In this document: piece after piece, positions 8,305-16,725 of the stretch
How the letters are laid out: each line of letters opens with the position of its first letter
Numbering within the stretch: the first letter of the stretch is position 1
From: Cytophagales bacterium
GTDB lineage: Bacteria > Bacteroidota > Bacteroidia > Cytophagales > Spirosomataceae
DNA length: 64,000 nt
NCBI GenBank assembly: GCA_004292855.1
Contig: RDXN01000062.1
Coordinates: forward strand, 1 to 64,000
Direction of reading: 5' to 3'
Position numbers and translations under genes: made by a program
Notes under the pieces: model-generated
Database searches by the model: none
What the model was told of the DNA's origin: nothing
What the model saw: only the letters and a program-made list of their open reading frames with translations

Positions 8305-8949
8305 ATGATTCCTTCTTCACAAAAAACAGCTCTTATTATTGGGGCAACCGGATTGATCGGTTTTCAATTAACGCAAAAATTGTGTCAATCCGCATACTAC
8401 GAGCGTGTAAAAGTGCTCACTCGCAAGCCATTAGGTTGGCAGCACGCCCGTTTGCAGGAGATTCAATTCGAGTTTGACTGGCCCAATAGCCTTCTTACCC
8501 AAGCCGACGATATTTTTTGTTGCCTCGGAACAACCATGAAAAAAGCCGGATCGAAGGAAGCGTTTCGCAAAGTTGACTACGAATACCCGATGACCCTGGC
8601 CCGGCTTGCCCGCGAACAGGGGGCCACTCAGTTTTCGATTGTTACGGCAATGGGGGCGGACGTACATTCCATGTTCTTCTACAACCGCGTGAAAGGTGAG
8701 GTCGAGCGCGATTTGGCAAGTCTCCACTACCCTACCCTGCTTATTTACCGGCCTTCGCTGCTGTTGGGCAACCGGTCCGAATCGCGGCTTGGCGAGCGAA
8801 TTGGCGAACGGTTTATGAAGGCGTTTAATCCGCTGATCCCTGCCAACTACAAGGCTGTCGATTCGGGGCAGGTGGCTGAGGTCATGTGCAAAAAAGCCCA
8901 GGAGGGTCTTGCCGGGCTTCACGTGTTTGAATCCAGTGCATTTCAGTAG
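8305..8949 (+). CDS. NAD(P)H-binding SDR-like oxidoreductase (TIP30/HTATIP2 type)
   Basis: A 214-residue Rossmann-fold protein of the atypical short-chain dehydrogenase group. The dinucleotide-binding loop is IIGATGLIGFQL near residue 12. A CCLGTTMKKAGSKEAFRKVDYEY stretch is typical of the TIP30-like family, and YNRVKGEVE near residue 128 supplies a Tyr-x-x-x-Lys pair. Substrate is unknown. It lies 15 bases upstream of the next gene on the same strand, so the two are likely co-transcribed. Confidence 0.82.
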   Translation: MIPSSQKTALIIGATGLIGFQLTQKLCQSAYYERVKVLTRKPLGWQHARLQEIQFEFDWPNSLLTQADDIFCCLGTTMKKAGSKEAFRKVDYEYPMTLARLAREQGATQFSIVTAMGADVHSMFFYNRVKGEVERDLASLHYPTLLIYRPSLLLGNRSESRLGERIGERFMKAFNPLIPANYKAVDSGQVAEVMCKKAQEGLAGLHVFESSAFQ

Positions 8950-8964
8950 TTTACTCGCTTCATC

Positions 8965-9987
8965 ATGCCGTTAATCACCCGAAAAAAAAGCGTTTATCCG
9001 GTCAGTAACCTCCTGCGCGAGTACCTGCGCCAGTACAGCCGCGACATTACGCTGCCCATTCAATACACCGACCTGCTCCGCTACGACAACGCCGTGACGC
9101 TCTACGACCAACGTGGCAAAGACACACTTTGGGAAACGGTGTTCTACCCAGCCTCCGACGTAAGCGATATTCTACTGGCTCTCAAGACGATATACGCCGA
9201 ATTAAAAGCCGATGGCGACATGTCCGTTACAGGTCACCTGACTATAGACCGGGTCGATCTCTGCACCTACGGCAACACCCAGCCGTTCCGGGTGCGGGTG
9301 CGAAATCAGGTCAACGACAACTTCGATTATTTCTACATTAAACGGGCCGATGCCTCGCGGGTGTACGGGCTGGAACTGGAGCACATCCTGTCGCCCAACC
9401 GCATCAGCTACCTCACGAGCGGCCAAACGCTCATCGAAGAACACATTGCGGGCATTCCCGGCGACGTGTTTTTTACCAATCTACTAAGCGATGCGGCCAC
9501 CAACCCCATCCGGCTGTGCAAAGAGTTTGTGAAGTTCAACGAGCGGTGTTTTATCCGGTTACTGGGCGACATGCACTCCAGCAACTTTGTGGTCGACCTC
9601 ACGCCCGACTTCGACGAGATTTACTACCGGATTCGGGCCATCGACTTCGATCAACAGTCGTACGAAGGGCGCAAATCGGTGTATCTGCCGCAGTACTACA
9701 CCCAGAACCGGGCCATTATCGAACTGGGTATGAAGTACATGACGCCCGAAAGCGTGCGGCAGTATCAGATTGAGGAGCGTTCGCTGATTGCCAGCCGGTT
9801 ACGGGTCGAAAAGAGTCGTTTTAACGACCTCATGACGGCCATGCGGCCCGACACCATTTCGCCTTCGGCCCACGTGAGCAGCCTGCGCGAGTCGTTGGCC
9901 CGGCACCACCGTACGCAGGATTTTCTACGCGCCCAAACGATGGGTGATTTGGTTTGGAAAAGCCTGGAAGTGGGGGGAGTTCATTAG
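8965..9987 (+). CDS. Conserved protein of unknown function, possible kinase-like fold
   Basis: A 340-residue cytoplasmic protein with no signal peptide. I do not recognise a named family. Several stretches resemble the protein-kinase-like (phosphotransferase) fold in the right order: FDYFYIKRADA near residue 118, where a Lys could be the ATP lysine; LIEEHIAGIPGDVF near 155, like the hinge and the start of the C lobe; RLLGDMHSSNFVVD near 200, reminiscent of the H-G-D-x-H-x-x-N catalytic loop with Asp and Asn in place; and RAIDFDQQSYEG near 228, like the metal-binding DFD. The idea rests on motif order only. It probably forms an operon with the upstream oxidoreductase. Confidence 0.6.
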   Translation: MPLITRKKSVYPVSNLLREYLRQYSRDITLPIQYTDLLRYDNAVTLYDQRGKDTLWETVFYPASDVSDILLALKTIYAELKADGDMSVTGHLTIDRVDLCTYGNTQPFRVRVRNQVNDNFDYFYIKRADASRVYGLELEHILSPNRISYLTSGQTLIEEHIAGIPGDVFFTNLLSDAATNPIRLCKEFVKFNERCFIRLLGDMHSSNFVVDLTPDFDEIYYRIRAIDFDQQSYEGRKSVYLPQYYTQNRAIIELGMKYMTPESVRQYQIEERSLIASRLRVEKSRFNDLMTAMRPDTISPSAHVSSLRESLARHHRTQDFLRAQTMGDLVWKSLEVGGVH

Positions 9988-10031
9988 TGGGCAGTAAACA
10001 GTAGGCAGTTTCGCTCACACACTACATTCAG

Positions 10032-11114
10032 CTACCAAACCTTCTCCAGGATCAGTCGGGCGATTTCGGCCATGCCCCGGTCGTTGGGGTGCGCTCCCAC
10101 ACCGGGGTCGGCATACTCGGTAACGGCCCGGAACGAGTCGCGGTCGGGGCGGTTGTAAAGCACCGTGTGGAGGTCTGCAACGGGGTAACCGCGCTCGGCA
10201 GCTACCTCGCGGATCATAGCACTGGCCCGCGACTGATCCCAAAAACTGGTGGTACAGATCACCTTTGCATGACCCGAATACTGCGTGAGCTTGTCGAGCA
10301 ACTGCCGGTAACGGGCTTTGAACTCCCGTTCGGGTTTAGCTACTTCGTCGTCGCTCATGTTCTCGCCAATTCGCACAATAATTAAATCAGGGGCATATCC
10401 GTCCAGGTGTTCACTAAGCGATTTGTCGTAATCGAACGACCAGAACTCGCGCTCAAACCCCCCACCCGAAAGCAACTTCATTTGAACCTGCGGGTTAGCG
10501 GCTTTCAGATTTCGTTCGAGAATATGGGCAAAATCTTTGTCAGGCGACGATGCCGCCATACCGTTGTTATTTTGCCATCCCCACACCGGCACCGGCGACA
10601 TAACGGTAATACTGTTACCCAACACGAACATCCGCCCAAAGTAGTAGGTCAGCGTGGCGGCACTGGTTTCCGATGTACGGTCGCCCTCGCGGGTGCGGGC
10701 CAGATAGGTGCCCTGTTGCAACAGCGGAAATGAGGTACCTGTGGTCCAGGTTTGCCCATTGTCCGACGAGTACTCGAGTGTCCGTACGGCGGTTGTCTTG
10801 TCGACCGACAGGCTAATATCCGTTCCGTAGAGTACGCTACCACTTTGGGGCGAAAACCGGGGCACAGGCAAGGGCGAAAGCTGCGGGGCAGGCGGTGCAG
10901 TTGGTGATGGAGTGGGTTGAGAGGCAGGCTGCTGAGCTGGGTTGGGGGGGGGCAGATGCCGATAGGTAACCGTTAAGCAACGGGCTGGTGGACAGGGGGC
11001 TAACCCCTGCGAAACGGCGTTCCCGCACAGCATTACTATGCCTGATAAAAACACTACCCATGAGCATACGTGTCGGCTAACTACCTGATTATCTGACAAC
11101 ATGATATAGTTCAT
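10032..11114 (-). CDS. Secreted SGNH/GDSL esterase-like hydrolase with Ig-like domain
   Basis: A 360-residue exported hydrolase. A hydrophobic signal segment is followed by a Pro/Gln-rich linker (residues about 55-85), then a chitobiase-C-like or Ig-like domain (PQSGSVLYGTDISLSVDKT, YSSDNGQTWTTG), and then the SGNH domain from about residue 160. The catalytic Ser is in VLGNSITVM, block III is RIGENMS and the Asp-His pair is in HPNDRGM. It is divergent from the MBOAT acyltransferase gene, and with the AlgJ-like gene at 14247 it fits a role in acetyl-ester chemistry on polysaccharide. The link to that pathway is inference from context. Confidence 0.8.
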   Translation of the reverse strand: MNYIMLSDNQVVSRHVCSWVVFLSGIVMLCGNAVSQGLAPCPPARCLTVTYRHLPPPNPAQQPASQPTPSPTAPPAPQLSPLPVPRFSPQSGSVLYGTDISLSVDKTTAVRTLEYSSDNGQTWTTGTSFPLLQQGTYLARTREGDRTSETSAATLTYYFGRMFVLGNSITVMSPVPVWGWQNNNGMAASSPDKDFAHILERNLKAANPQVQMKLLSGGGFEREFWSFDYDKSLSEHLDGYAPDLIIVRIGENMSDDEVAKPEREFKARYRQLLDKLTQYSGHAKVICTTSFWDQSRASAMIREVAAERGYPVADLHTVLYNRPDRDSFRAVTEYADPGVGAHPNDRGMAEIARLILEKVW

Positions 11115-11255
11115 TGAATGAGAATAGGACTGTACGTGGGTGTTGTCAAAAATTGGGCCAAATATGTGTATCTGTCCAAATTATGATTAGTATTTGTAAA
11201 ACATAGGTCATATATCTCAAATGAACGTTCATCAAACCTTTGCCTCTGAAAATAA

Positions 11256-11285
11256 TTGCCAACATGTGCCTTTATTTTACCTTTA
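11256..11285 (+). promoter_or_regulatory. Candidate promoter of the MBOAT gene
   Basis: TTG at 11256-11258 is followed after 19 bases by TACCTTTA at 11278-11285, seven of eight bases of the -7 consensus. The spacing fits Bacteroidetes promoters. The start codon is 28 bases downstream of the -7 box. The rest of 11115-11312 is AT-rich shared upstream region for the divergent pair, with no clear box for the minus-strand gene. Confidence 0.5.
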
Positions 11286-11312
11286 CGCTCTATTTGTCCT
11301 CATTGAGCGTGT

Positions 11313-12764
11313 ATGCTGTTTAGTTCGCCCATCTTTTTATTCCTGTATCTGCCCATCTTTTTAGGGATTTATTACCTGCTGCCTGCTCCTCAAACCACTT
11401 CGGGGCAGCGGAGCATGGCCCTAAAAAATGCGTTTTTGTTTGGGGCAAGTCTGCTTTTTTACGCCTGGGGCGAAGGGCTGGTGGTGGCTGTGTTGCTGCT
11501 CTCGGCGGGCATCAACTTTGTGGCCGGGCGGCTCATCGAAAAGGGCCAACGCAAACCGGGGCTGTGGTTGTCGTTGGTGGGGAGCCTGTCGCTGTTGTTT
11601 TATTATAAGTACAGTAATTTCGCTGTCGATTCAGCGCGGGGGTTTGCCGAAGCTCTTAGCCTGCCCATTGCCGACTCCATGAATCTGGCCGCGATTGCTT
11701 TGCCCATTGGCATTAGCTTTTACACGTTTCAGGGCATCTCCTACACCCTCGATATTTATTGGGGCCGTATCCGGGCCAACAAGAGTTTTATCAACTACGG
11801 CACTTACGTAGCCATGTTCCCGCATCAGATTGCCGGTCCCATCGTGCGCTACGCCGACATTGCCCCCGAACTGGCCGAGCGGCACGTAACCGTGGAGAAG
11901 TTTGGTGTGGGGGCCGAGCGGTTCATTATCGGGCTTGCAAAAAAGGTCTTGTTAGCCAACACCTTTGCCTCCCTCGCCGACCAGATTTTCAACGCCCGCC
12001 TGACTGACATTGGCCCCGCTACGGCCTGGCTCGGCATTGTGGGCTACTCGCTCCAGATCTACTTCGACTTTTCGGGCTATTCCGATATGGCCATTGGACT
12101 GGGCAAAATGGTGGGGTTCGATTTCAAGGAGAACTTCAACTACCCCTACATCGCCCGGTCGGTGCAGGATTTCTGGCGACGCTGGCATATTTCGCTCTCA
12201 AGTTGGTTTCGCGACTACGTGTATATCCCGCTCGGTGGCAACCGGGGTAGCGAGGCCAAAACCTACCGCAATCTGCTGATTGTATTTTTCGTGACGGGTC
12301 TGTGGCACGGGGCAAGTCTGAATTTCATTATCTGGGGCCTGTTTCACGGGGTATTTTTGCTCATCGAGCGGGCGGGCCTGGGCAAGCGACTTGAGCGTGT
12401 TCCGGCTTTCGTGAGCCATGCGTACACCCTGTTGGTGGTGCTGGTGGGTTGGGTATTTTTCCGGGCCGTCGACCTGGGCAGTGCCGTGGCTTACTTGGGA
12501 AAAATGGTTGGCCTAGGCGCACAGAGCGAGGCAGTAGCCTACCCGCCCTCGTTTTTCCTGAACACCGAGGTGCTCGTGTCGCTGCTGTTGGGGTTTGTGC
12601 TGGCAACGCCTGTGTACCATCGGTTTCAGGCCGTTTGGCAAAAACTCCCGGCCCCCGGCCCCCGCGAGTTGGCGTATTCGTTCGTGTTGTTTGGCCTGTT
12701 CATCATGGCGGTTATGTATCTGGCTGCCGACACGTACAATCCATTTATTTATTTTCGGTTTTAA
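11313..12764 (+). CDS. MBOAT family membrane O-acyltransferase (AlgI-like)
   Basis: A 483-residue polytopic membrane protein that would move acetyl groups across the membrane for polysaccharide O-acetylation. It carries the AlgI/DltB signature: SPIFLFLYLPIF at the start, ALPIGISFYTFQGISYTLDIY, MFPHQIAGPIVRY, DFSGYSDMAIGLGKM and QDFWRRWHISLSSWFRDYVYIPLGG. The two conserved histidines are in LWHGASLNFIIWGLFHG. About ten to twelve membrane helices are expected. It is first of a run with the thioredoxin and AlgJ-like genes, and the AlgJ-like product is the natural partner. Confidence 0.93.
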   Translation: MLFSSPIFLFLYLPIFLGIYYLLPAPQTTSGQRSMALKNAFLFGASLLFYAWGEGLVVAVLLLSAGINFVAGRLIEKGQRKPGLWLSLVGSLSLLFYYKYSNFAVDSARGFAEALSLPIADSMNLAAIALPIGISFYTFQGISYTLDIYWGRIRANKSFINYGTYVAMFPHQIAGPIVRYADIAPELAERHVTVEKFGVGAERFIIGLAKKVLLANTFASLADQIFNARLTDIGPATAWLGIVGYSLQIYFDFSGYSDMAIGLGKMVGFDFKENFNYPYIARSVQDFWRRWHISLSSWFRDYVYIPLGGNRGSEAKTYRNLLIVFFVTGLWHGASLNFIIWGLFHGVFLLIERAGLGKRLERVPAFVSHAYTLLVVLVGWVFFRAVDLGSAVAYLGKMVGLGAQSEAVAYPPSFFLNTEVLVSLLLGFVLATPVYHRFQAVWQKLPAPGPRELAYSFVLFGLFIMAVMYLAADTYNPFIYFRF

Positions 12765-12767
12765 TTT

Positions 12768-12864
12768 GTATCGCGGTTGTCCGCAACCGCGTTGTCGTAC
12801 CGTGGTTGTCCACAACCGCGTTGAATGAAGCACTGTAAACTGCGGTTGAGGACAACCGCGATAC
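12768..12864. repeat. 97-bp palindromic repeat, copy 1
   Basis: A 97-base element made of nested palindromes of the word gcggttgtccacaaccgc. Its outer 15 bases (gtatcgcggttgtcc) are an exact reverse complement of its last 15. It differs from the copy at 14147-14243 at six positions only. It begins three bases after the MBOAT stop codon and ends three bases before the thioredoxin start. Confidence 0.88.
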
Positions 12865-12867
12865 ACT

Positions 12868-14139
12868 ATGACCCGCCTTACCCACTTCCTGTGCGTCTCC
12901 CTGTTGTTGTCGCTAACGGCCCTCACAGCCTTTGCGCAGCAACCCGCCCCAGCCCCGCACGGTGGCTCCATGCACGTAAAACCGGGTGGCGTCGTGTTTC
13001 TGGAGCAACCCATTGAGAAGATTTTTGACCTGAGCAAAGCACAAAACAAACCCCTGATGGTAGAAGTTTATTCGCCCAACTGCCAGCATTGCCAGGAGTT
13101 TATCACGGTGCTTTCGGACAAACGAGTGGGTGATCTGTACAAACAGGCGTTTGTGAGCGCACGGCTCCCCTACGAAGACAAAGCAACCCACGACTGGATG
13201 GCGAAACACAAGGTTTTCGCACCCTCGCTCCCGTTTTTTGTTTATTTCACCCCCGACGGCGAGGTGATGCACGCAGCCAACTGCAACCCCGACGTGGAAA
13301 TGTTCCTGAACGTGAGCAAAACGGCCATTAACCCGACCACGCAGGGAGCCAACTACCCAAACCGATACCGCAACGGCGAACGCGACGCCAACTTTTTGAT
13401 CGACTACGGCCTGTACGCTAAAATGACCCGCGACACCACCATGAACTTTACGGTCATGAATGAGTTGGTGCGGGCGCAACCCGCCGAATTCTACGGAAGT
13501 CAGACAAGCTATTTGATCCTGTTCCGAATTATGATGGATGTCGACAATCCATTGTCGCAGCACCTGATTAACAACATTGCCCTCTATAAAAAATACGAGA
13601 ATCCGAGCGGCAACCCGCCCCCGCCGGTGGCTATCGCCGATGGACTTATTACAGCAGCATTGATGTCTCCCAAGGCATCGGGGTACAGTTCCGAACGGGT
13701 TATTCAGCTCCGGGGGATGCTCGAAAAAATTGGTGTTGATCCACTCTCAGCAACGGGCCGAACGGTGTTTGCCGAGATCAGCGCGTACTTCAGGGAAAAA
13801 GCTACGGCGAAAGCGGTCGCTCGGTTCGATACGCTCATCACCAAAGTTCCGCTTGCTACGCCCTATTACGTTTTTTTCGCTAACCAATTCAACACCCACA
13901 GCCCCGACCTGACGGATGCACCGAGTGTGGTTCGGTGGATAGAAAAGGCATTGGCCGATGCCAAAGTCACCCCCACCGAACAAGCCGAACTTCAGGCTGA
14001 ACGGGCCGAGGCTTTTCGTCGGATGAACCAAAAAGAAGGCGCGAAAGAGGCTGCCAAAAAAGCCCTTCAACTGGCTCAAACGGCCAAACTAGACACCAAA
14101 CGCTTTGAGGATCTGGTAAACAAGGTCAACGCGTTGTGA
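12868..14139 (+). CDS. Secreted thioredoxin-family protein
   Basis: A 423-residue protein with a signal peptide (ending TAFAQ near residue 24). Residues about 45-150 are a thioredoxin domain with the active-site pair in YSPNCQHCQEF (CxxC) and a cis-proline-like LPFFVYFTPDGE. The rest, about 270 residues, is alpha-helical and TPR-like (AELQAERAEAFRRMNQKEGA, AAKKALQLAQTAKL). It would act in the periplasm as a thiol-disulfide protein; the substrate is unknown. It interrupts an otherwise coherent O-acetylation gene set and is framed by two near-identical 97-bp palindromic repeats. Confidence 0.85.
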   Translation: MTRLTHFLCVSLLLSLTALTAFAQQPAPAPHGGSMHVKPGGVVFLEQPIEKIFDLSKAQNKPLMVEVYSPNCQHCQEFITVLSDKRVGDLYKQAFVSARLPYEDKATHDWMAKHKVFAPSLPFFVYFTPDGEVMHAANCNPDVEMFLNVSKTAINPTTQGANYPNRYRNGERDANFLIDYGLYAKMTRDTTMNFTVMNELVRAQPAEFYGSQTSYLILFRIMMDVDNPLSQHLINNIALYKKYENPSGNPPPPVAIADGLITAALMSPKASGYSSERVIQLRGMLEKIGVDPLSATGRTVFAEISAYFREKATAKAVARFDTLITKVPLATPYYVFFANQFNTHSPDLTDAPSVVRWIEKALADAKVTPTEQAELQAERAEAFRRMNQKEGAKEAAKKALQLAQTAKLDTKRFEDLVNKVNAL

Positions 14140-14146
14140 GTTTTCC

Positions 14147-14243
14147 GTATCGCGGTTGTCCTCAAGCGCGTTGATGTACCGTGGTTGTCCACAACCGCGT
14201 TGAATGAAGCACTGTAAACTGCGGTTGTGGACAACCGCGCTAC
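14147..14243. repeat. 97-bp palindromic repeat, copy 2
   Basis: Second copy of the element at 12768-12864, same length and 91 of 97 bases identical by eye. Mismatches break one inner palindrome (tcctcaagcgcg for tccgcaaccgcg) and the last arm. It lies seven bases after the thioredoxin stop and three bases before the AlgJ-like start. Confidence 0.88.
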
Positions 14244-14246
14244 GAT

Positions 14247-15362
14247 ATGAACCCCCGTTCACGAATTCTTACCGTTGGCTTCACAATTCTCCTGCTTTTA
14301 CCAGCAGTCGACCAGCTATTTGGCCTGTCGGCACGGTTTCAAAGTACTGAGAATAAGCGTAACGACCGCCCGGAGCTGCACTTCCCGCATGTTCGGAGCT
14401 TCGTGCGGCAGTTCGACGCGTGGTACAAAGAGAACTTCGGCTGGCGGAACGCCTTGTTTTTCGCCTATAGCCGCTGGCAATTTCGGGGCCTGCATGGCTC
14501 GCCCCTGCCCGAGAAGGTGGTCGTGGGCAAAGAAGGCTGGTTTTTCTTGGGCGACAGCTATAACAACGTCGTCAAACAGCACCGGGGTCTTATGCCGCTC
14601 TCGCCCGATTCGGCCCGGCTCATCGCCGATCATTTGGCCCAACGGCAGGCTGAGTTAGCCCGGCAGGGTATCCGGTTTTACGTACTGATTGCCCCCGACT
14701 CGCACAGCATCTACCCCGAATTTCTGCCCGCCCGCCTGGCCCACACCTCCGACCGTACCCGGCTCGACGTGCTGAAGCAGGCTGTACGGACCCAAACGCA
14801 GGTGCCGTTCATCGACCTGCGCGACACGTTGTGGCGGGCTAAACGCGACGAAGTTGTTTATTATCAGACGGATACGCACTGGAACGACTATGGCACTCTG
14901 GTCGGCACAGCGGCCCTGCTAAAACGCATCCGGCGCGACATTCCCACACTCCGACCTGTCCAGAAGAGCGACTTTTCGATCACCAAAATGCGGGGTGGCA
15001 GTGGCGATTTGGTGCGCATGATGGCCCTCGACATTCGTGATCCGGTTTTCTACGAGATCAAACCGTTGGCCCCGATCACCGCCCGCCAAACCGCCGAGAT
15101 CCCCAATACCGACACCGGCCCCAGAGCCACGGGTTTTCCAAGCACGCGCTTTGTTGGTCCAAATCAGACCGTCGAGACCAAACTGCTATTCGTAGGGGAC
15201 TCCTTCAGCCACAGCATGATGCCCTCGTTGGCGGGTTACTTCCGCGAGGCTTACTTTGCCCGAAGCAGCTTTCTGGACCCGAAGTTGGTGCAGCAAGAGA
15301 AGCCCGATGTGGTCGTGTTTCAGATTGTCGAGCGGAATTTGGGGTGGTTAGGCGAGATTTAG
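14247..15362 (+). CDS. AlgJ/AlgX-like SGNH acetyltransferase for polysaccharide
   Basis: A 371-residue protein with one N-terminal membrane or signal segment (residues about 8-26) and an SGNH-like domain of the alginate O-acetyltransferase group. The Asp-x-His pair is in YYQTDTHWNDYGTLVG near residue 207 and the nucleophile Ser is in LFVGDSFSHSMMPSL near residue 315; an aromatic RFYVLIAPDSHSIYPE segment is also typical. It would pass acetyl groups received from the MBOAT protein to an exopolysaccharide in the periplasm. The gene overlaps the convergent P450 gene by 15 bases at the 3' ends. Confidence 0.87.
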   Translation: MNPRSRILTVGFTILLLLPAVDQLFGLSARFQSTENKRNDRPELHFPHVRSFVRQFDAWYKENFGWRNALFFAYSRWQFRGLHGSPLPEKVVVGKEGWFFLGDSYNNVVKQHRGLMPLSPDSARLIADHLAQRQAELARQGIRFYVLIAPDSHSIYPEFLPARLAHTSDRTRLDVLKQAVRTQTQVPFIDLRDTLWRAKRDEVVYYQTDTHWNDYGTLVGTAALLKRIRRDIPTLRPVQKSDFSITKMRGGSGDLVRMMALDIRDPVFYEIKPLAPITARQTAEIPNTDTGPRATGFPSTRFVGPNQTVETKLLFVGDSFSHSMMPSLAGYFREAYFARSSFLDPKLVQQEKPDVVVFQIVERNLGWLGEI

Positions 15363-16712
15363 GAGCAACGTCACCGGCTTTTTTGGCCGCAACGTGATGA
15401 GCGGTTGCGGTTCCACTCCCTCGCCCGACACCGACCGTACGGCAAACGTCCGGGCAAACAACCCAAGCAGTATCTGCATCTCCATCAGGGCAAACTGATT
15501 GCCGATACACAGGCGCGGCCCACCGCCAAAGGGCATGTAGGCGTAGGGGTGGCGTTCTTTATCCCGGCCCGGCGCAAAGCGGTCAGGGTCGAAGCGGTTG
15601 GGGTCTTCCCATTGCCGGGGGTCGCGGTGAAGCAGGTACGGGGCTACGAGAACCGTTTTCCCCGCCGGAATCCTGTACGGCCCCAGTTGGTCGTCGTCAA
15701 CGGCCATACGGCTCAAGGCCCAGGCGGGCGGATACAGCCGCATCGACTCCTGCACAACCTGCAACGTGTAGGTCAGGCTCCGAAACTGCTCCAGCGTGGG
15801 TGTTCCGGTGGTATCGTCGCCCAGGTGTTCGAGAGCCTCCGCCCGTACGCGTGCCTGAATCTCGGGGTGAGTGGCGAGCAGGTGCAGGGTCCAGGCCATC
15901 GAGACGGCGGTGGTTTCGTGGCCCGCCGAGAAGAGCGTAATGCACTCGTCGCGGAGTTGCTTGTCCGACATACCCGCCCCCGTTTCCTCATCCACGGCGT
16001 TGAGCAACATATCGAGCAGGTCGTCGCGCGATTCGCCGGTTTGGCGTCGGTTGGCAATGAATCCGTAAATCAAGGTATCGACCAACTCCGACGCCCGCCG
16101 ACGCTTGTTGTTGTCGGGCGTGGGCCACGACAGGGGAACCCGTACCGGCATTAGAACGAGCTTATTGGCCAGATAGTTAGAGGTATCTAACGCCCACGAA
16201 AGGCCCTCCAGTTGGCCCGTGCCCGATACGTCGGTGCCGAATAAGGTTTTGCAGACAATCCGCATCGTCACGTCGGTGAGGGCGAGCGACATGTTTACGG
16301 GCTTCGTGTGGTCGAGGTGTTTCAGTTCGGCCATCCAGTCTGCCGACTCCGTAACCATTGTCTGGGCCAGAATAGCCAGCTTTTGGCGGTGAAACGCGGG
16401 TTGGGCCAGCCGCCGTTGCCGACGCCAGAAGTCGCCATCGCTCGTGAGCAATCCTTCGCCCAAAAACACCTTAAGCAGCCGCAGGGCCGGGGAGCGCACG
16501 TAGTTCCGGTTATTCTCCTGAAACACGTGTTTGACGTCTTCGGGCCGGAACGCCACGTACTGATCGCGCCCACCGAGCGAGATTTTTACCACGCGGTCGT
16601 ATTGTTGTGCAAGGCGGCTAAACGTGCCCAGCGGGTCGCGGGCAAAGGCGGGCGTGTTGCCCACGATGGGCCAGCCTGGATGGACGGGGACGGTGGTTTC
16701 GGGAGCAGTCAT
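15348..16712 (-). CDS. Cytochrome P450
   Basis: A 454-residue soluble P450 monooxygenase. The oxygen-binding I helix has AGHETTAVSMAW, the K helix ESMRLYPPAW (ExxR), and the heme loop FGGGPRLCIGNQFA carries the axial cysteine. The N terminus (HPGWPIVGN) resembles fatty-acid or terpenoid hydroxylases of the CYP4/CYP102 kind, but no substrate can be read from sequence. It is last in an operon, 13 bases after isochorismate synthase, and overlaps the convergent AlgJ-like gene by 15 bases. Confidence 0.95.
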   Translation of the reverse strand: MTAPETTVPVHPGWPIVGNTPAFARDPLGTFSRLAQQYDRVVKISLGGRDQYVAFRPEDVKHVFQENNRNYVRSPALRLLKVFLGEGLLTSDGDFWRRQRRLAQPAFHRQKLAILAQTMVTESADWMAELKHLDHTKPVNMSLALTDVTMRIVCKTLFGTDVSGTGQLEGLSWALDTSNYLANKLVLMPVRVPLSWPTPDNNKRRRASELVDTLIYGFIANRRQTGESRDDLLDMLLNAVDEETGAGMSDKQLRDECITLFSAGHETTAVSMAWTLHLLATHPEIQARVRAEALEHLGDDTTGTPTLEQFRSLTYTLQVVQESMRLYPPAWALSRMAVDDDQLGPYRIPAGKTVLVAPYLLHRDPRQWEDPNRFDPDRFAPGRDKERHPYAYMPFGGGPRLCIGNQFALMEMQILLGLFARTFAVRSVSGEGVEPQPLITLRPKKPVTLLLNLA

Positions 16713-16725
16713 TTGCCCGTAAAGA

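Noticed and set aside
12768-14243. Paired 97-base elements as ends of a transposon around the thioredoxin gene
   Set aside because: The copies are direct and self-palindromic, there is no transposase between them and no clear target duplication was seen, so a classical transposon is not supported.
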